Origin: Tenacibaculum sp. Bg11-29
GTDB lineage: Bacteria > Bacteroidota > Bacteroidia > Flavobacteriales > Flavobacteriaceae
Assembly (NCBI RefSeq): GCF_002836595.1
Contig: NZ_PJBB01000003.1
Location: forward strand, 3,037,001-3,101,000
Direction: 5' to 3'
Length of the DNA stretch: 64,000 bases
The position numbers and the translations under genes are program-made. This document shows positions 1-9,039 of this stretch, piece by piece. Numbering within the stretch: position 1 is the stretch's first letter; every line of letters starts with the position of its first letter. The notes below the pieces were generated by a model that saw nothing but the letters and a program-made list of their open reading frames with translations, had not been told where the DNA came from and did not search any database.

Positions 1-33
1 TAGTGTTTTATGATTGTAATAGGAGTGAAGAAG

Positions 34-1710
34 TTAAAAATCTGATTTTTTCTTAAATATCATTTTTTGCTTAGTTGTAGGATGAGAAAACGCTAAAGTA
101 TCTGCATGTAAATGTAAGCGATCAGATTTTACGCCATATAAATCATCACCAACAATAGAAGTGTTTAAACCTAATGAATGAGAAGCATGAACTCTTAATT
201 GGTGTGTTCGACCAGAAATAGGGTAGAAGTGAACTTTTGTTTTACCGTTTTTACGTTCAATAACTTTCCATTTAGTTTTTGCAGGTTTACCATGTTCATA
301 GCATACTAATTGCCTTGGCCTATCATCTAAATCAACACGCAGCGGTAAATCTATAGTTCCACTATCTTCTTTAATAATACCATCTAGCAAAGCAGTATAT
401 CTCTTCTTAACAGTTCTATTAATAAATTGATTTTGTAAAAACTTATGTGACTCTTTATTTTTTGCTAAAACCAATAATCCAGAAGTAGACATGTCTAGAC
501 GATGAACAATAATTGGCCCAGAAATATTTTTTACCTGTTGTTTGATTCGTGAATATACTGAATCTTGAATATGGATTCCAGGAACTGATAAAAATTCTGT
601 AGGTTTATCAATAACAATTAATTGATCATCTTCAAAAATAGTTTCAAGTTCTTTTCCGATAGCAGGGTTTTGTAGTAATGGATTTGTATCCATTTCTATT
701 CCAGACAGCATATGTGTTAAGATAGGTTTACATTTTCCTTGACAAGCAGGATAAAACTGTTGGTGTTTTCGTATTTCTTTATTAGGCGATTCTCCCCACC
801 AAAATTCGGACATTGCAATGGGTATCAAATCATTCAAAAAAGCATACTGCAATAATTTAGGAGCTGCACATTCACCAGAACCAGCAGGTAAATTTTGAAC
901 AGAAGTATTTACAAATAAATCTGACAACCCTTTAACTTCTTTTTTTTGATTTAAAAATTGATATTGATCAGATATATATTGTTGTAATGCAACTGACTTT
1001 GCTCTACGTTGTTCTTTTAATGTTTCTATTTGATTTGTGAAAACTGAAAGTTTTTCTTCCAAAGGTTTTAAAGTATGTTGCCAATAGCGATTTACATTAT
1101 TAAAAAAATGTTTAGCCTCCATACTTTCTTTACTCAAAGATTCTTTAAACACTAGATAATCATCTACGGATAATTCAGATTGTGCTTTTTCTCTTCGTTT
1201 TTTACGCTCTTTTTTACCAATTTTTAATTCTTCCTTTTTATTTTGAATATCATCAGTCGCTTTTTTAGTTGTTGATTTGTGTTCTGCGGCTAAGATTAAG
1301 TACATTCTATTTATGGTTAAATTTTCTAAAGATGTATTAATATCATTTAATTCTTTTTTTTCTTCTAAATAATAAGAATCTTTAGCTAGCATATCATAAA
1401 CTGGTGGAACAAATTTTATGTGATTATTTTTTTCGCCCAATTTACCTGATACAGCTGTGATGTATCCTATTTCATTCTGGTGATTCTGAACAATTAAAAC
1501 CCCGAACATTTTTCCAATAGGCAATCCTTTATTAGATTTATCTAACCCAAAATTATGTTTAAAATCAGTTTGTGTTTTTAAATAATTTTGAACCTCTATT
1601 GTGGCTAATTTACATAGCGGATGTGGCTCATAGTAAAAAGGAAAAGTAAACTTGGTTGGAACTTTAATATCTTTTATAGAGCTCGAAAAGTATTGAAAAT
1701 ATGTTTGCAC
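34..1710 (-). CDS. RluA-family RNA pseudouridine synthase, long Bacteroidota form
   Basis: Predicted to isomerise uridine to pseudouridine in rRNA or tRNA in the cytoplasm. The C-terminal 200 residues form the RluA catalytic domain, with the signature HRLDMSTSGLL around the catalytic Asp406. The N-terminal 350 residues are an extension: residues 1-135 are globular, 140-260 are Lys/Glu-rich and probably coiled coil, and a Cys pair (ACQGKC, about 322-327) sits just before the catalytic domain. At 558 residues it is about twice a minimal RluA, which matches the long form I associate with Bacteroidota. The RNA target cannot be told from sequence. It lies 6 bp downstream of the next minus-strand gene, so the two may be co-transcribed. 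Confidence 0.88.
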   Translation of the reverse strand: MQTYFQYFSSSIKDIKVPTKFTFPFYYEPHPLCKLATIEVQNYLKTQTDFKHNFGLDKSNKGLPIGKMFGVLIVQNHQNEIGYITAVSGKLGEKNNHIKFVPPVYDMLAKDSYYLEEKKELNDINTSLENLTINRMYLILAAEHKSTTKKATDDIQNKKEELKIGKKERKKRREKAQSELSVDDYLVFKESLSKESMEAKHFFNNVNRYWQHTLKPLEEKLSVFTNQIETLKEQRRAKSVALQQYISDQYQFLNQKKEVKGLSDLFVNTSVQNLPAGSGECAAPKLLQYAFLNDLIPIAMSEFWWGESPNKEIRKHQQFYPACQGKCKPILTHMLSGIEMDTNPLLQNPAIGKELETIFEDDQLIVIDKPTEFLSVPGIHIQDSVYSRIKQQVKNISGPIIVHRLDMSTSGLLVLAKNKESHKFLQNQFINRTVKKRYTALLDGIIKEDSGTIDLPLRVDLDDRPRQLVCYEHGKPAKTKWKVIERKNGKTKVHFYPISGRTHQLRVHASHSLGLNTSIVGDDLYGVKSDRLHLHADTLAFSHPTTKQKMIFKKKSDF

Positions 1711-1716
1711 GATGAA

Positions 1717-3231
1717 TTATTTAACACTTAAAAATGAAAAGTCATAATTTATTCCAAAATTTAAATAAGCACTACTTAAACTTCCGCCACGAGCTTTAAC
1801 ATATCCCAAACCACCGCGTAAATTTAATTTATTACCTAATCTATAATTAACACCTATACTAGGTTTTGCTATTAAACCTTGTCCTGTACTAATACCACCA
1901 CCACCAGCAGCACCTCCTAATAATTGTGCAAATACTGATGTTGTATTATTAAAAAATGAGTTTGATTGTATTCCTAGCCCTACAATTCCTTCAGCATAGG
2001 CACCAGCATCACCAAAATTAGCAAATGATGTTTGTCCTGAGGCATACACGTATTTATTTAGGAAAAAATTTATTTGTAATGATATTTGATGCATATTTTC
2101 ATTTATACCTGTGTTTCTTGAGGCATTAAAATATAAATCTTGTTTTATAATAGTTTCTAGGCCTTTAAACTTACCTATTGAAAAATCGTTTTCTTTTGAT
2201 GTAGTACCGTCCTTATCAATATAATATTTCAATCCAAAACCTAGGGTAGAAGAGGAGAAGTGAGCATCTGGACTCATTAAATAACCTTTATTGATTGAAG
2301 CGTAAATATTCTCAAATAATTTTTGTTCTATCGAAATATCTGGGTAAATTAAAAAACCTCCTTTAGTTTCAACACCTCCACCGCCACCAGCACCAATACC
2401 AAATTTAGCGAGTATGTTTGTGCGGTTTTTATTCATAGATAAATGATAACCACCACCTAAAAGAACATCCATGTATCCAGCTTTAATACCATGGTATGCA
2501 CCATCAGCTTTTACAAAGAAAAATATATTATCAGTTAAATATGAATTCAACTCAAAACCAGCTAATCTTATTGTTTTGCCTTTATAATTACCTTTTGTTA
2601 CAGATAAATTATTTAAATGCATTAATAAAGAAATTCTGTTGCTACGTGTGTTCCATGAAGAATTTTTAAAATCATCTATTTTAAAAGAGTTTTCACGTTC
2701 TTTAAAGTTCGCATTTTCAAAAGATAGTGGTATTTGAAGAGCTACATTAAATTGACTACTTTTAATAGCTCCTTTATCAAAAAAGTTGACATAACTATAA
2801 CCCGCAGTTGTAGAAAAATACTTAAAATTATAACCTAAATTTAAGTGAGGCAAGATAAAAGCACCACCACCATCTGGAGCTGCAGCACCGCCACCGCCAC
2901 CAAAATGAAAACCTGTATCTATAAATAAGTTATCCGTTATTTTTTGTTGAATTCCAGCGTTAATACCTAAAGTAAAAAAACCACCGCGAATTCCACCAAC
3001 AGCACCATATATTCCAACACCTGCATAACTCCAGTCATTAATTTTTAAGTTATAATGAATACCTGTAAAGTCCATATTCTTTTCATTACCAGGCATTTTA
3101 ATGGATAAGAAATCTATTTGACCAAAACCATTTTGAGTTTCCTTTTGAGGAGTTGTAGTTTGCGCGTAAAAAAAATGAACACTCATAATAAAACATATTA
3201 TAAGTGCTCGTTTACTAATTTTTAATAGCAT
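1717..3231 (-). CDS. Secreted glycine-rich outer-membrane beta-barrel protein with three internal repeats
   Basis: Not a family I can name. A signal peptide ends near FYAQ (residue 24). The mature part alternates short amphipathic strands ending in aromatic residues, as in outer-membrane barrels, and ends in a strand finishing FSFLSVK. Three units of about 150 residues each carry a glycine run at the same relative place (FGGGGGAAAPDGGG, GIGAGGGGGVETKGG, LLGGAAGGGGISTGQG), followed by a sequence of the type P-x-[IL]-x-[IL]-x-x-x-[YL]. This suggests internal triplication. It is preceded on the minus strand by the SPOR gene only 12 bp away, so the pair is probably an envelope operon. Function unknown. 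Confidence 0.75.
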   Translation of the reverse strand: MLLKISKRALIICFIMSVHFFYAQTTTPQKETQNGFGQIDFLSIKMPGNEKNMDFTGIHYNLKINDWSYAGVGIYGAVGGIRGGFFTLGINAGIQQKITDNLFIDTGFHFGGGGGAAAPDGGGAFILPHLNLGYNFKYFSTTAGYSYVNFFDKGAIKSSQFNVALQIPLSFENANFKERENSFKIDDFKNSSWNTRSNRISLLMHLNNLSVTKGNYKGKTIRLAGFELNSYLTDNIFFFVKADGAYHGIKAGYMDVLLGGGYHLSMNKNRTNILAKFGIGAGGGGGVETKGGFLIYPDISIEQKLFENIYASINKGYLMSPDAHFSSSTLGFGLKYYIDKDGTTSKENDFSIGKFKGLETIIKQDLYFNASRNTGINENMHQISLQINFFLNKYVYASGQTSFANFGDAGAYAEGIVGLGIQSNSFFNNTTSVFAQLLGGAAGGGGISTGQGLIAKPSIGVNYRLGNKLNLRGGLGYVKARGGSLSSAYLNFGINYDFSFLSVK

Positions 3232-3243
3232 TAGTTATAAAAT

Positions 3244-3870
3244 TTAATTGTGTATTTTTTGTCTTTTTCCGTCAATATAAGAAGCTACAAAAGCATCTTT
3301 AAAACCAATTTTTATTAATTCATTTTTTAAATTTTTAGCTTCATTTAAAGTTGTAAACAACCCTAATGAATACTTAAAATAACCATCGGCACTATTTACT
3401 ATAGATGGAATTGTTTTAGATGATAATAAAGCATACTTATTTTTAGAAAACACACCTATTTGCACAGAATACATTGTTTCTCCTGTTGTATTTTCACTTA
3501 CATTCAAAATGGTCGAATCTAAATTGTTTTCATTAACACCACTTTTAATTACTTTTTTTATTTTTACTTGTGCTCTTTTAACGCTATCTAAAATTCTTAG
3601 ACTTTCATTCTTTTTTATAAGAACAATGTCGCTACTTGTTGTTGAAGTAGTTTTCACAACACCATTATTAGTGTATAGGTAATAAGAAGCTCCTAAAGCT
3701 AAACCTAATAGTAATCCTAATAATATTGGGGTTCTTTTAGATTTTTTTTTGAAAGAAGTGAAATTTTCGTTAACGCTATTTAATTCATTTTCAGATTCTT
3801 CTCTTTTTAGTTTAGCATTATCTAAGTCTTCTTGCATTAACTTAAACTTTTCTTCTTCTATGAAAGGCAT
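3244..3870 (-). CDS. SPOR-domain membrane protein
   Basis: A single-pass inner-membrane protein of 208 residues. Residues 1-48 are charged and probably coiled (cytoplasmic), one transmembrane helix spans about 49-66 (ILLGLLLGLALGASYYLY), and a linker leads to a C-terminal SPOR-like domain from about residue 132 (YSVQIGVFSKN, then the FKYSLGLFTTLNEAKNL half). SPOR domains bind denuded septal peptidoglycan, so a cell-wall or division role is inferred. It lies directly upstream of the glycine-rich barrel gene on the same strand. Confidence 0.8.
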   Translation of the reverse strand: MPFIEEEKFKLMQEDLDNAKLKREESENELNSVNENFTSFKKKSKRTPILLGLLLGLALGASYYLYTNNGVVKTTSTTSSDIVLIKKNESLRILDSVKRAQVKIKKVIKSGVNENNLDSTILNVSENTTGETMYSVQIGVFSKNKYALLSSKTIPSIVNSADGYFKYSLGLFTTLNEAKNLKNELIKIGFKDAFVASYIDGKRQKIHN

Positions 3871-3925
3871 AATTATGGATTGATTTTTATTAGAAATATT
3901 ATACGAAAGTACAATTCTTTTTTTA

Positions 3926-6220
3926 CTACTGCTTTTTTATAGTAATTGTTACTGTCTTTGAAGCAGGAGTATTACTAATTCTAGCCTTATTATTTAAAGG
4001 TACTAATACGTTAGTTTCTGGGAAGTAAGTTGCTGTACATTGTTTTGGTATACTGTAAGGAATTACTAAAAAACCGATAGCTTTTCTTTCTTCTCCTTGA
4101 AAATGACTAGTCAAGTTCACTTTGTCTAATTTAGATAAACCTTGTTCTTTCATATCATCAGAATTCATGAAAATAACTCTGCGTTCATTTAAAATACCTC
4201 TATAACGATCATCTAAACCATAAATAGTAGTATTATACTGATCGTGAGTACGAATCGTCATCATCATAAACTGGTTATCTTTTAGAATAATATCTGAAGG
4301 TAAGTTTGTAGAAAAATTTGCTTTTCCTGTTGAAGTAGGAGTGTAGCTGTTTTCTCTAGCGTTATTTGGTAAATAAAAACCTCCTTTTTCTCGAACTCTT
4401 TGATTGTAGTTTTCAAATCCAGGAATGGTAGCTTCAATTTTATCACGAATTAGATCATAATTCGTTATTAACGACGACCAATTAACTTTAGTATTTATTA
4501 ATGTTGCTTCGGCAATTCCAGCTACAATAGCAGGTTCACTAAGTAATTGTTTCGAAGCGGGAGTTAAATGACCATTAGATTGATGTACAACTCCCATCGA
4601 ATTTTCTACAGAAACAAATTGTTCTCCTGTCTCTTGAGTATCTTTTTCTGAGCGACCTAAACAAGGTAGAATTAATGCCTGTTTACCATGAATTAAGTGA
4701 CTTCTATTTAGTTTTGTCGAAATCTGTACAGTTAAACTACAGTTTTTTAAAGCTTCAGCTGTGTATTCAGTATCAGGTGTTGCAGAAATAAAGTTTCCAC
4801 CCATACCTATAAATACTTTTGCTTTTTGTTGATGCATTGCTTTAATAGCATCAATAACGTCATAGCCGTGTTTACGAGGAGCTTTAAATTGAAATTCTTT
4901 TTCTAAGCTATCTAAAAAACTGTCTTTTGGTTTTTCCCATATTCCCATGGTACGATCTCCTTGCACGTTTGAATGACCTCTTACGGGGCATGTACCAGCG
5001 CCTTTTTTACCAATACTTCCTTTTAATAAAAGCAAATTAACAATTTCACGAATATTATCAACGCCGTTTTTATGTTGAGTTAGTCCCATTGCCCAACATA
5101 TAATAATTTTATCATTTTTGATAATCAGTTCGGTAGCCTCTTCAATTTGTTCTAAAGAAAGTCCTGTCTGAGGGAGTAATTCATTAATGGTATAGTTATC
5201 TAATTGGCTTAAAAACTCATCTATTCCGTGTGTTTTTTCTTTGATAAATTGATGATCGAAAACAGTATTAGGTTGCTTCATTTCTTTTTCTTTCATCAAT
5301 TTTAAGATGATTTTTAACAAAGCAACATCTCCGTTGATTTTCACTTGAAGAAACAAATCTGTTAATTTATCACCCGATCCCATCCATTTTAAAGGATTCT
5401 GAGGATCTACATAATTCATTAAACCAACTTCTGGTAGTGGATTTATTGTTATTATTTTTCCTCCATTCTTTTTAGTATCCTTTAAAGCTGTAAGCATTCT
5501 AGGATGGTTAGTTCCTGGATTTTGCCCCATAACAATAACTAAATTGGCATGATTAAAATCATCTAAAGTAACAGAGCCTTTACCTATACCTAATGTTTCA
5601 GAAAGTGCGCTACCGCTACTTTCATGACACATATTAGAACAGTCTGGTAAATTATTTGTTCCGAATTTTCTAACAAAAAGTTGATATAAAAAAGCAGCTT
5701 CATTACTAGTTCTACCTGAAGTGTAAAAAATAGCCTCATTAGGAGATTTTAAATAATTTAATTCTTCTCCAATGAGTTTATAAGCTTCCTCCCATGTTGT
5801 CTCTTCATAATTATTAGAACCTTCACGTAAAATCATTGGGTGTGTAATGCGTCCACTTTTTCCTATTTCATAATCAGACCATTCTGACATTTCTTGAACG
5901 GAATGTGTCGCAAAGAATAAAGGGGATACTCTATTTTTAGTTGCTTCTTCAGCAACTGCTTTTGCTCCATTTTCACAGTATTCAGCTAAAAAAGCTCTTT
6001 TTTCATCAGGATCTGGCCATGCACAACCTGGGCAATCGAAACCATCTAACTGATTAATATTTTTTAGTAAACTAATCCCTTTCGATATTCCTGTTTCAGA
6101 AAAAACATGGTTTAGGGCAGATTGTATTGCTTTTGTACCTACAGCTTTTTTAGGGATGTCTATAAGTTTTATACCTGTTAATTTTTCTGGGGGTTGAGCA
6201 TGTGTTTTTTTATCGCTCAT
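3926..6220 (-). CDS. FdhF/YdeP-family molybdopterin oxidoreductase
   Basis: A 764-residue catalytic subunit of the formate dehydrogenase/DMSO reductase superfamily, YdeP branch. It carries the CPGCAWPDPDEKRAF segment near residue 57, an MGQNPGTNHPRML cofactor-binding loop, an IICWAMGLTQHKNGVDNIRE segment, and a C-terminal molybdopterin-dinucleotide-binding domain (RTHDQYNTTIYGLDDRYRG). There is no N-terminal Fe4S4 motif or signal peptide, so it is cytoplasmic. The substrate is not certain: YdeP relatives are linked to acid resistance, but formate oxidation is unproven. The start overlaps the end of fdhD by 11 bp, indicating a two-gene operon fdhD-ydeP, which fits because FdhD sulfurates the molybdenum cofactor of this enzyme class. 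Confidence 0.9.
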   Translation of the reverse strand: MSDKKTHAQPPEKLTGIKLIDIPKKAVGTKAIQSALNHVFSETGISKGISLLKNINQLDGFDCPGCAWPDPDEKRAFLAEYCENGAKAVAEEATKNRVSPLFFATHSVQEMSEWSDYEIGKSGRITHPMILREGSNNYEETTWEEAYKLIGEELNYLKSPNEAIFYTSGRTSNEAAFLYQLFVRKFGTNNLPDCSNMCHESSGSALSETLGIGKGSVTLDDFNHANLVIVMGQNPGTNHPRMLTALKDTKKNGGKIITINPLPEVGLMNYVDPQNPLKWMGSGDKLTDLFLQVKINGDVALLKIILKLMKEKEMKQPNTVFDHQFIKEKTHGIDEFLSQLDNYTINELLPQTGLSLEQIEEATELIIKNDKIIICWAMGLTQHKNGVDNIREIVNLLLLKGSIGKKGAGTCPVRGHSNVQGDRTMGIWEKPKDSFLDSLEKEFQFKAPRKHGYDVIDAIKAMHQQKAKVFIGMGGNFISATPDTEYTAEALKNCSLTVQISTKLNRSHLIHGKQALILPCLGRSEKDTQETGEQFVSVENSMGVVHQSNGHLTPASKQLLSEPAIVAGIAEATLINTKVNWSSLITNYDLIRDKIEATIPGFENYNQRVREKGGFYLPNNARENSYTPTSTGKANFSTNLPSDIILKDNQFMMMTIRTHDQYNTTIYGLDDRYRGILNERRVIFMNSDDMKEQGLSKLDKVNLTSHFQGEERKAIGFLVIPYSIPKQCTATYFPETNVLVPLNNKARISNTPASKTVTITIKKQ

Positions 6221-7013
6221 AGTTAATGTATTGAGGATTTGAATAAATAGTCATTTTTTTATTTCTACTGAAACCTATTAAGCAGATTCCAAATTCTTTT
6301 GCAAAATCAACAGCTAGAGAAGAGCAAGCAGAAACAGCAATAATAATAGGGATTTTACCAAAGAAAGCTTTGGATACAATTTCATAAGAAACGCGTCCGC
6401 TAACAAGCATGTAGCTTACTTTTTTTAAGCTGTTTTTATTAATTAAATCACCAATACATTTATCAACTGCATTATGACGACCTATATCTTCCTTTATTGT
6501 TAATAGTTCTTTTTTTTTATCAAATAATGCGCAAGCGTGACTACCGCCTGTGTTTTTAAAAAGAAACTGTAAGTTGTTCATTTTTATAAACATATCGAAT
6601 GTTATATCAATTGATTCATTACTGTTTATATTTAGAGGTTTGCCGCTTGGTTCTAAATCTTTCAATTCTTTTTTTCCACAAATACCACAAGACGAAACAG
6701 ATAAAAGTGTTCTTTTATTTAAGTATCCTTTTCGTAATTTTTCTTTAGGAATGATAGCATTTAGAATTGATGAAGAATCACTATTTATTTCAATAGTTTC
6801 AATTCTTAATTGATCATTGCTTTTGTATATGTCTTCAGCGTATAAGAGACCTCTAATAAGTTCTTTGTCGTTACCAGGAGTTCTCATTACTACGGTGTAA
6901 GATTCACTGTTTATATTTATTTGTAAAGGGGCTTCAATAACAAGATTATCTTCAACTTTTTGAGAAGAGTTTTCAGATAATTTTATAGACTGATAAATAC
7001 TTGCTTGTTTCAT
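6210..7013 (-). CDS. fdhD: Formate dehydrogenase accessory sulfurtransferase FdhD
   Basis: FdhD transfers sulfur to the molybdenum cofactor before it is inserted into formate-dehydrogenase-like enzymes. The 267-residue protein has the conserved SSCGICG motif with Cys109 and Cys112 (sulfur carrier), the EDIGRHNAVDK block and the SGRVSYEIVSKA block that define the family. It is the first gene of an operon with the downstream molybdopterin oxidoreductase (11-bp overlap). A TACATTTG promoter element lies 9 bp upstream of the ATG on the minus strand. Confidence 0.93.
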   Translation of the reverse strand: MKQASIYQSIKLSENSSQKVEDNLVIEAPLQININSESYTVVMRTPGNDKELIRGLLYAEDIYKSNDQLRIETIEINSDSSSILNAIIPKEKLRKGYLNKRTLLSVSSCGICGKKELKDLEPSGKPLNINSNESIDITFDMFIKMNNLQFLFKNTGGSHACALFDKKKELLTIKEDIGRHNAVDKCIGDLINKNSLKKVSYMLVSGRVSYEIVSKAFFGKIPIIIAVSACSSLAVDFAKEFGICLIGFSRNKKMTIYSNPQYINYER

Positions 7014-7021
7014 GTTGTAAA

Positions 7022-7029
7022 CAAATGTA
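7022..7029 (-). promoter_or_regulatory. Bacteroidota -7 promoter element for fdhD
   Basis: On the minus strand the sequence reads TACATTTG, matching TAnnTTTG, and ends 9 bp before the fdhD start codon. The transcript would therefore have almost no leader. Confidence 0.5.
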
Positions 7030-7049
7030 CTTAAAAGTAAGTTAAATGA

Positions 7050-7076
7050 AAAGCCTTGTTTTGCAACAAGGCTTTA
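7050..7076 (-). terminator. Hairpin terminator downstream of the methyltransferase operon
   Basis: Arms AAGCCTTGT and ACAAGGCTT close a six-base loop, and on the minus strand the hairpin is followed by TTTTC. It lies upstream of the fdhD promoter element, so it most likely ends transcription coming from 7172-9934 rather than acting in the fdhD leader. Confidence 0.6.
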
Positions 7077-7078
7077 TG

Positions 7079-7112
7079 GTGTGTTTTATTTCCCCTAATT
7101 AATAAAACACAC
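7079..7112 (-). terminator. Second hairpin, AT-rich 12-bp stem
   Basis: A perfect 12-bp inverted repeat (GTGTGTTTTATT and its complement) with a ten-base loop, directly next to the hairpin at 7050-7076. It lies 3' of the methyltransferase gene, so a tandem terminator is likely. Confidence 0.5.
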
Positions 7113-7171
7113 TAATCTTTTGTGTTTACTCTAATTTTAACGGGAAGTATCTATATATATTGTGGTATTTG

Positions 7172-8347
7172 CTATTTGATTTTAGTACAACTGATTACAA
7201 TTAACTCATTATTAACATTTGTCGTAAAAAAAAGATAGGTATCACCTCCGTCTTTTAGTTTTGTTTCTATTCGAATTTGAGCTACAGTTTTCGGAAAGTT
7301 TCGTGTTGTTATGTTTGCTTTTGTTATAAGTTTTTTTATTTTCTTTTTATTGTATGGAATGATGGTGTTAACTTTAAATGTTCTACCTGGGAAGAATTCT
7401 ATTAATTCTTTAGAAGTGTAAAGATGGGAATGTTGATGGAGTTTATTTACTTTTAACTGATTTGAGACCTCATTAAATCCCCCTGATTTTAAAATGGCAG
7501 CATTAGGTTCGTATAGGAAATTTAAAGGTGCTGAGTATGTTGTATTAAGAGTTCTGTTAAGTTTAAAATTAAATTCTTCGTTATTGTTTTTTAATACGTT
7601 AAGTGTTTTTACCTCAATAAACCCTTTGTGTTCTTTTTTTAATAAAAAAAGCAATTCTTTTACCTCATTTTTTATTGAGACAACATGTATTTCTTTAACA
7701 AATTTTAATTCATTAATTGTAGATGTAATGTCTAGTATTGGCGAATTTTTAATAAGTATTGTATCTGATTTTGTAAAAAAAAAATCTAAATTTTCAGGCA
7801 CATTAGGTAAACAGTCGTTTAATAAAAATACTTTACCTTTTATATCATGTCTTCTTGATGGGTCAATATAAATACAGTCAAATTTTTGATCAGTACTTTT
7901 TAAGTAATCTATTCCGTTTTTAGCAACAGTTGCAATGTTAGTGATTTTTAGTTGTTGATAATTATAAGCTACAACCTCAGATAGCGCTACATTTATTTCA
8001 CAATGAACAACTTTTTTTAATTGTTTAGCAAAAGCATAACAATCTATACCAAAACCACCAGTAATATCAATAAAAGTGTCACCAGTAATTAGTTTCGATT
8101 TATATTCAGCAGTAATTTCAGATGAAGTTTGCTCAATACTTATTTTTTGGGGGTAATAAATTTTTTCAGCATTAAACCAAGTAGGGAGTTTTATTTCTGA
8201 TTTCTGTTTAGCAATAATCTGATTAGCTAATTCTTGAATCGAAACACCTTTAAAAGGACTTCCTTTTAAAATAAGTTTATTGATATCAGATTTTAAGTTC
8301 TCGTTTATAAAACGCTGAATTTCTTTTTGTAAAATAATTGTATTCAA
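7172..8347 (-). CDS. Class I SAM-dependent methyltransferase (THUMP-like type of Bacteroidota)
   Basis: A 391-residue cytoplasmic protein with a Rossmann methyltransferase core. Motif I is DITGGFGIDCYAFA near residue 95, followed by an acidic strand end (VVHCEIN) and a YIDPSRRH catalytic-type loop near residue 155. The flanks are an N-terminal helical region and a C-terminal region that may bind RNA. The overall layout resembles proteins annotated as THUMP-like methyltransferases in Bacteroidota. Substrate unknown, with RNA inferred. It is the last gene of a minus-strand operon after the ATP-grasp gene and a small membrane-anchored hypothetical (2-bp gap). Confidence 0.8.
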   Translation of the reverse strand: MNTIILQKEIQRFINENLKSDINKLILKGSPFKGVSIQELANQIIAKQKSEIKLPTWFNAEKIYYPQKISIEQTSSEITAEYKSKLITGDTFIDITGGFGIDCYAFAKQLKKVVHCEINVALSEVVAYNYQQLKITNIATVAKNGIDYLKSTDQKFDCIYIDPSRRHDIKGKVFLLNDCLPNVPENLDFFFTKSDTILIKNSPILDITSTINELKFVKEIHVVSIKNEVKELLFLLKKEHKGFIEVKTLNVLKNNNEEFNFKLNRTLNTTYSAPLNFLYEPNAAILKSGGFNEVSNQLKVNKLHQHSHLYTSKELIEFFPGRTFKVNTIIPYNKKKIKKLITKANITTRNFPKTVAQIRIETKLKDGGDTYLFFTTNVNNELIVISCTKIK

Positions 8348-8349
8348 AA

Positions 8350-9039
8350 TTAATTATATCCTTTTACTTCTCCCATATCTAAAATTCCTATAGGTAGTTT
8401 ATGTTTTGTTGGTAAAATTGCTCCAGATTTAGTTGTTATCCAATCACTCCAAGAACCTTGCATTCCTCCAGTAGGGATTATTGAAACCCACATTTTAAAG
8501 GCGGTAGGCTTTCCTGTATCATCTAAAATCCATAGATAAGAGTCTCCAGGAGTAGAACCACCAGTTGTATATGTTATCATTAATGCATCTTTGTTTTTGT
8601 GTTGTATGATTTTTCGTTCTATACCATCTTCAAAAACTTTATAAGGTGCAATTAGCCAAAAGCTATCATTATTAAAATAATCAGTAGCTTTTTTTAAAAT
8701 AGCTAAATCATTCGTTAATTTTCCATCAATGAAAATTTTACTTTTTTCTGGTGATTTTGTGTGTAAGATTACTTTATTTTTATCCCAAGAAACTTCAACT
8801 ATATTTTGTTGTTTGTCCCATTTGTAAAAATGCTTGCCCCTAAAGCTCCATTCTATAAAACGTGTGCTTTTATATGCTTCATAATTTAAGGCATTTAGCA
8901 TTTTATTAGCTAAAGTATCTGCTTCAGAACCTTTATTACCTATTGGCATTTTCTCATCATTGGTAATGTAAAATATACCGATTGTAACAATTATAATTAC
9001 TATTATAACTCCTAGTGCTTTAAGTAATTTATTCTTCAT
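8350..9039 (-). CDS. Membrane-anchored hypothetical protein
   Basis: A 229-residue protein with one N-terminal transmembrane helix or uncleaved signal (about residues 5-25, rich in Ile/Val) and a soluble exported domain. The domain contains WSFRGKHFYKWDKQQNIVEVSW, a long beta-rich middle, and a C-terminal LWILDDTGKPTAFKMWVSI stretch. The pattern suggests a lipoprotein-carrier-like beta sheet, but I do not recognise the family. It overlaps the ATP-grasp gene by 11 bp and sits 2 bp before the methyltransferase gene, so it belongs to their operon. Confidence 0.6.
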   Translation of the reverse strand: MKNKLLKALGVIIVIIIVTIGIFYITNDEKMPIGNKGSEADTLANKMLNALNYEAYKSTRFIEWSFRGKHFYKWDKQQNIVEVSWDKNKVILHTKSPEKSKIFIDGKLTNDLAILKKATDYFNNDSFWLIAPYKVFEDGIERKIIQHKNKDALMITYTTGGSTPGDSYLWILDDTGKPTAFKMWVSIIPTGGMQGSWSDWITTKSGAILPTKHKLPIGILDMGEVKGYN

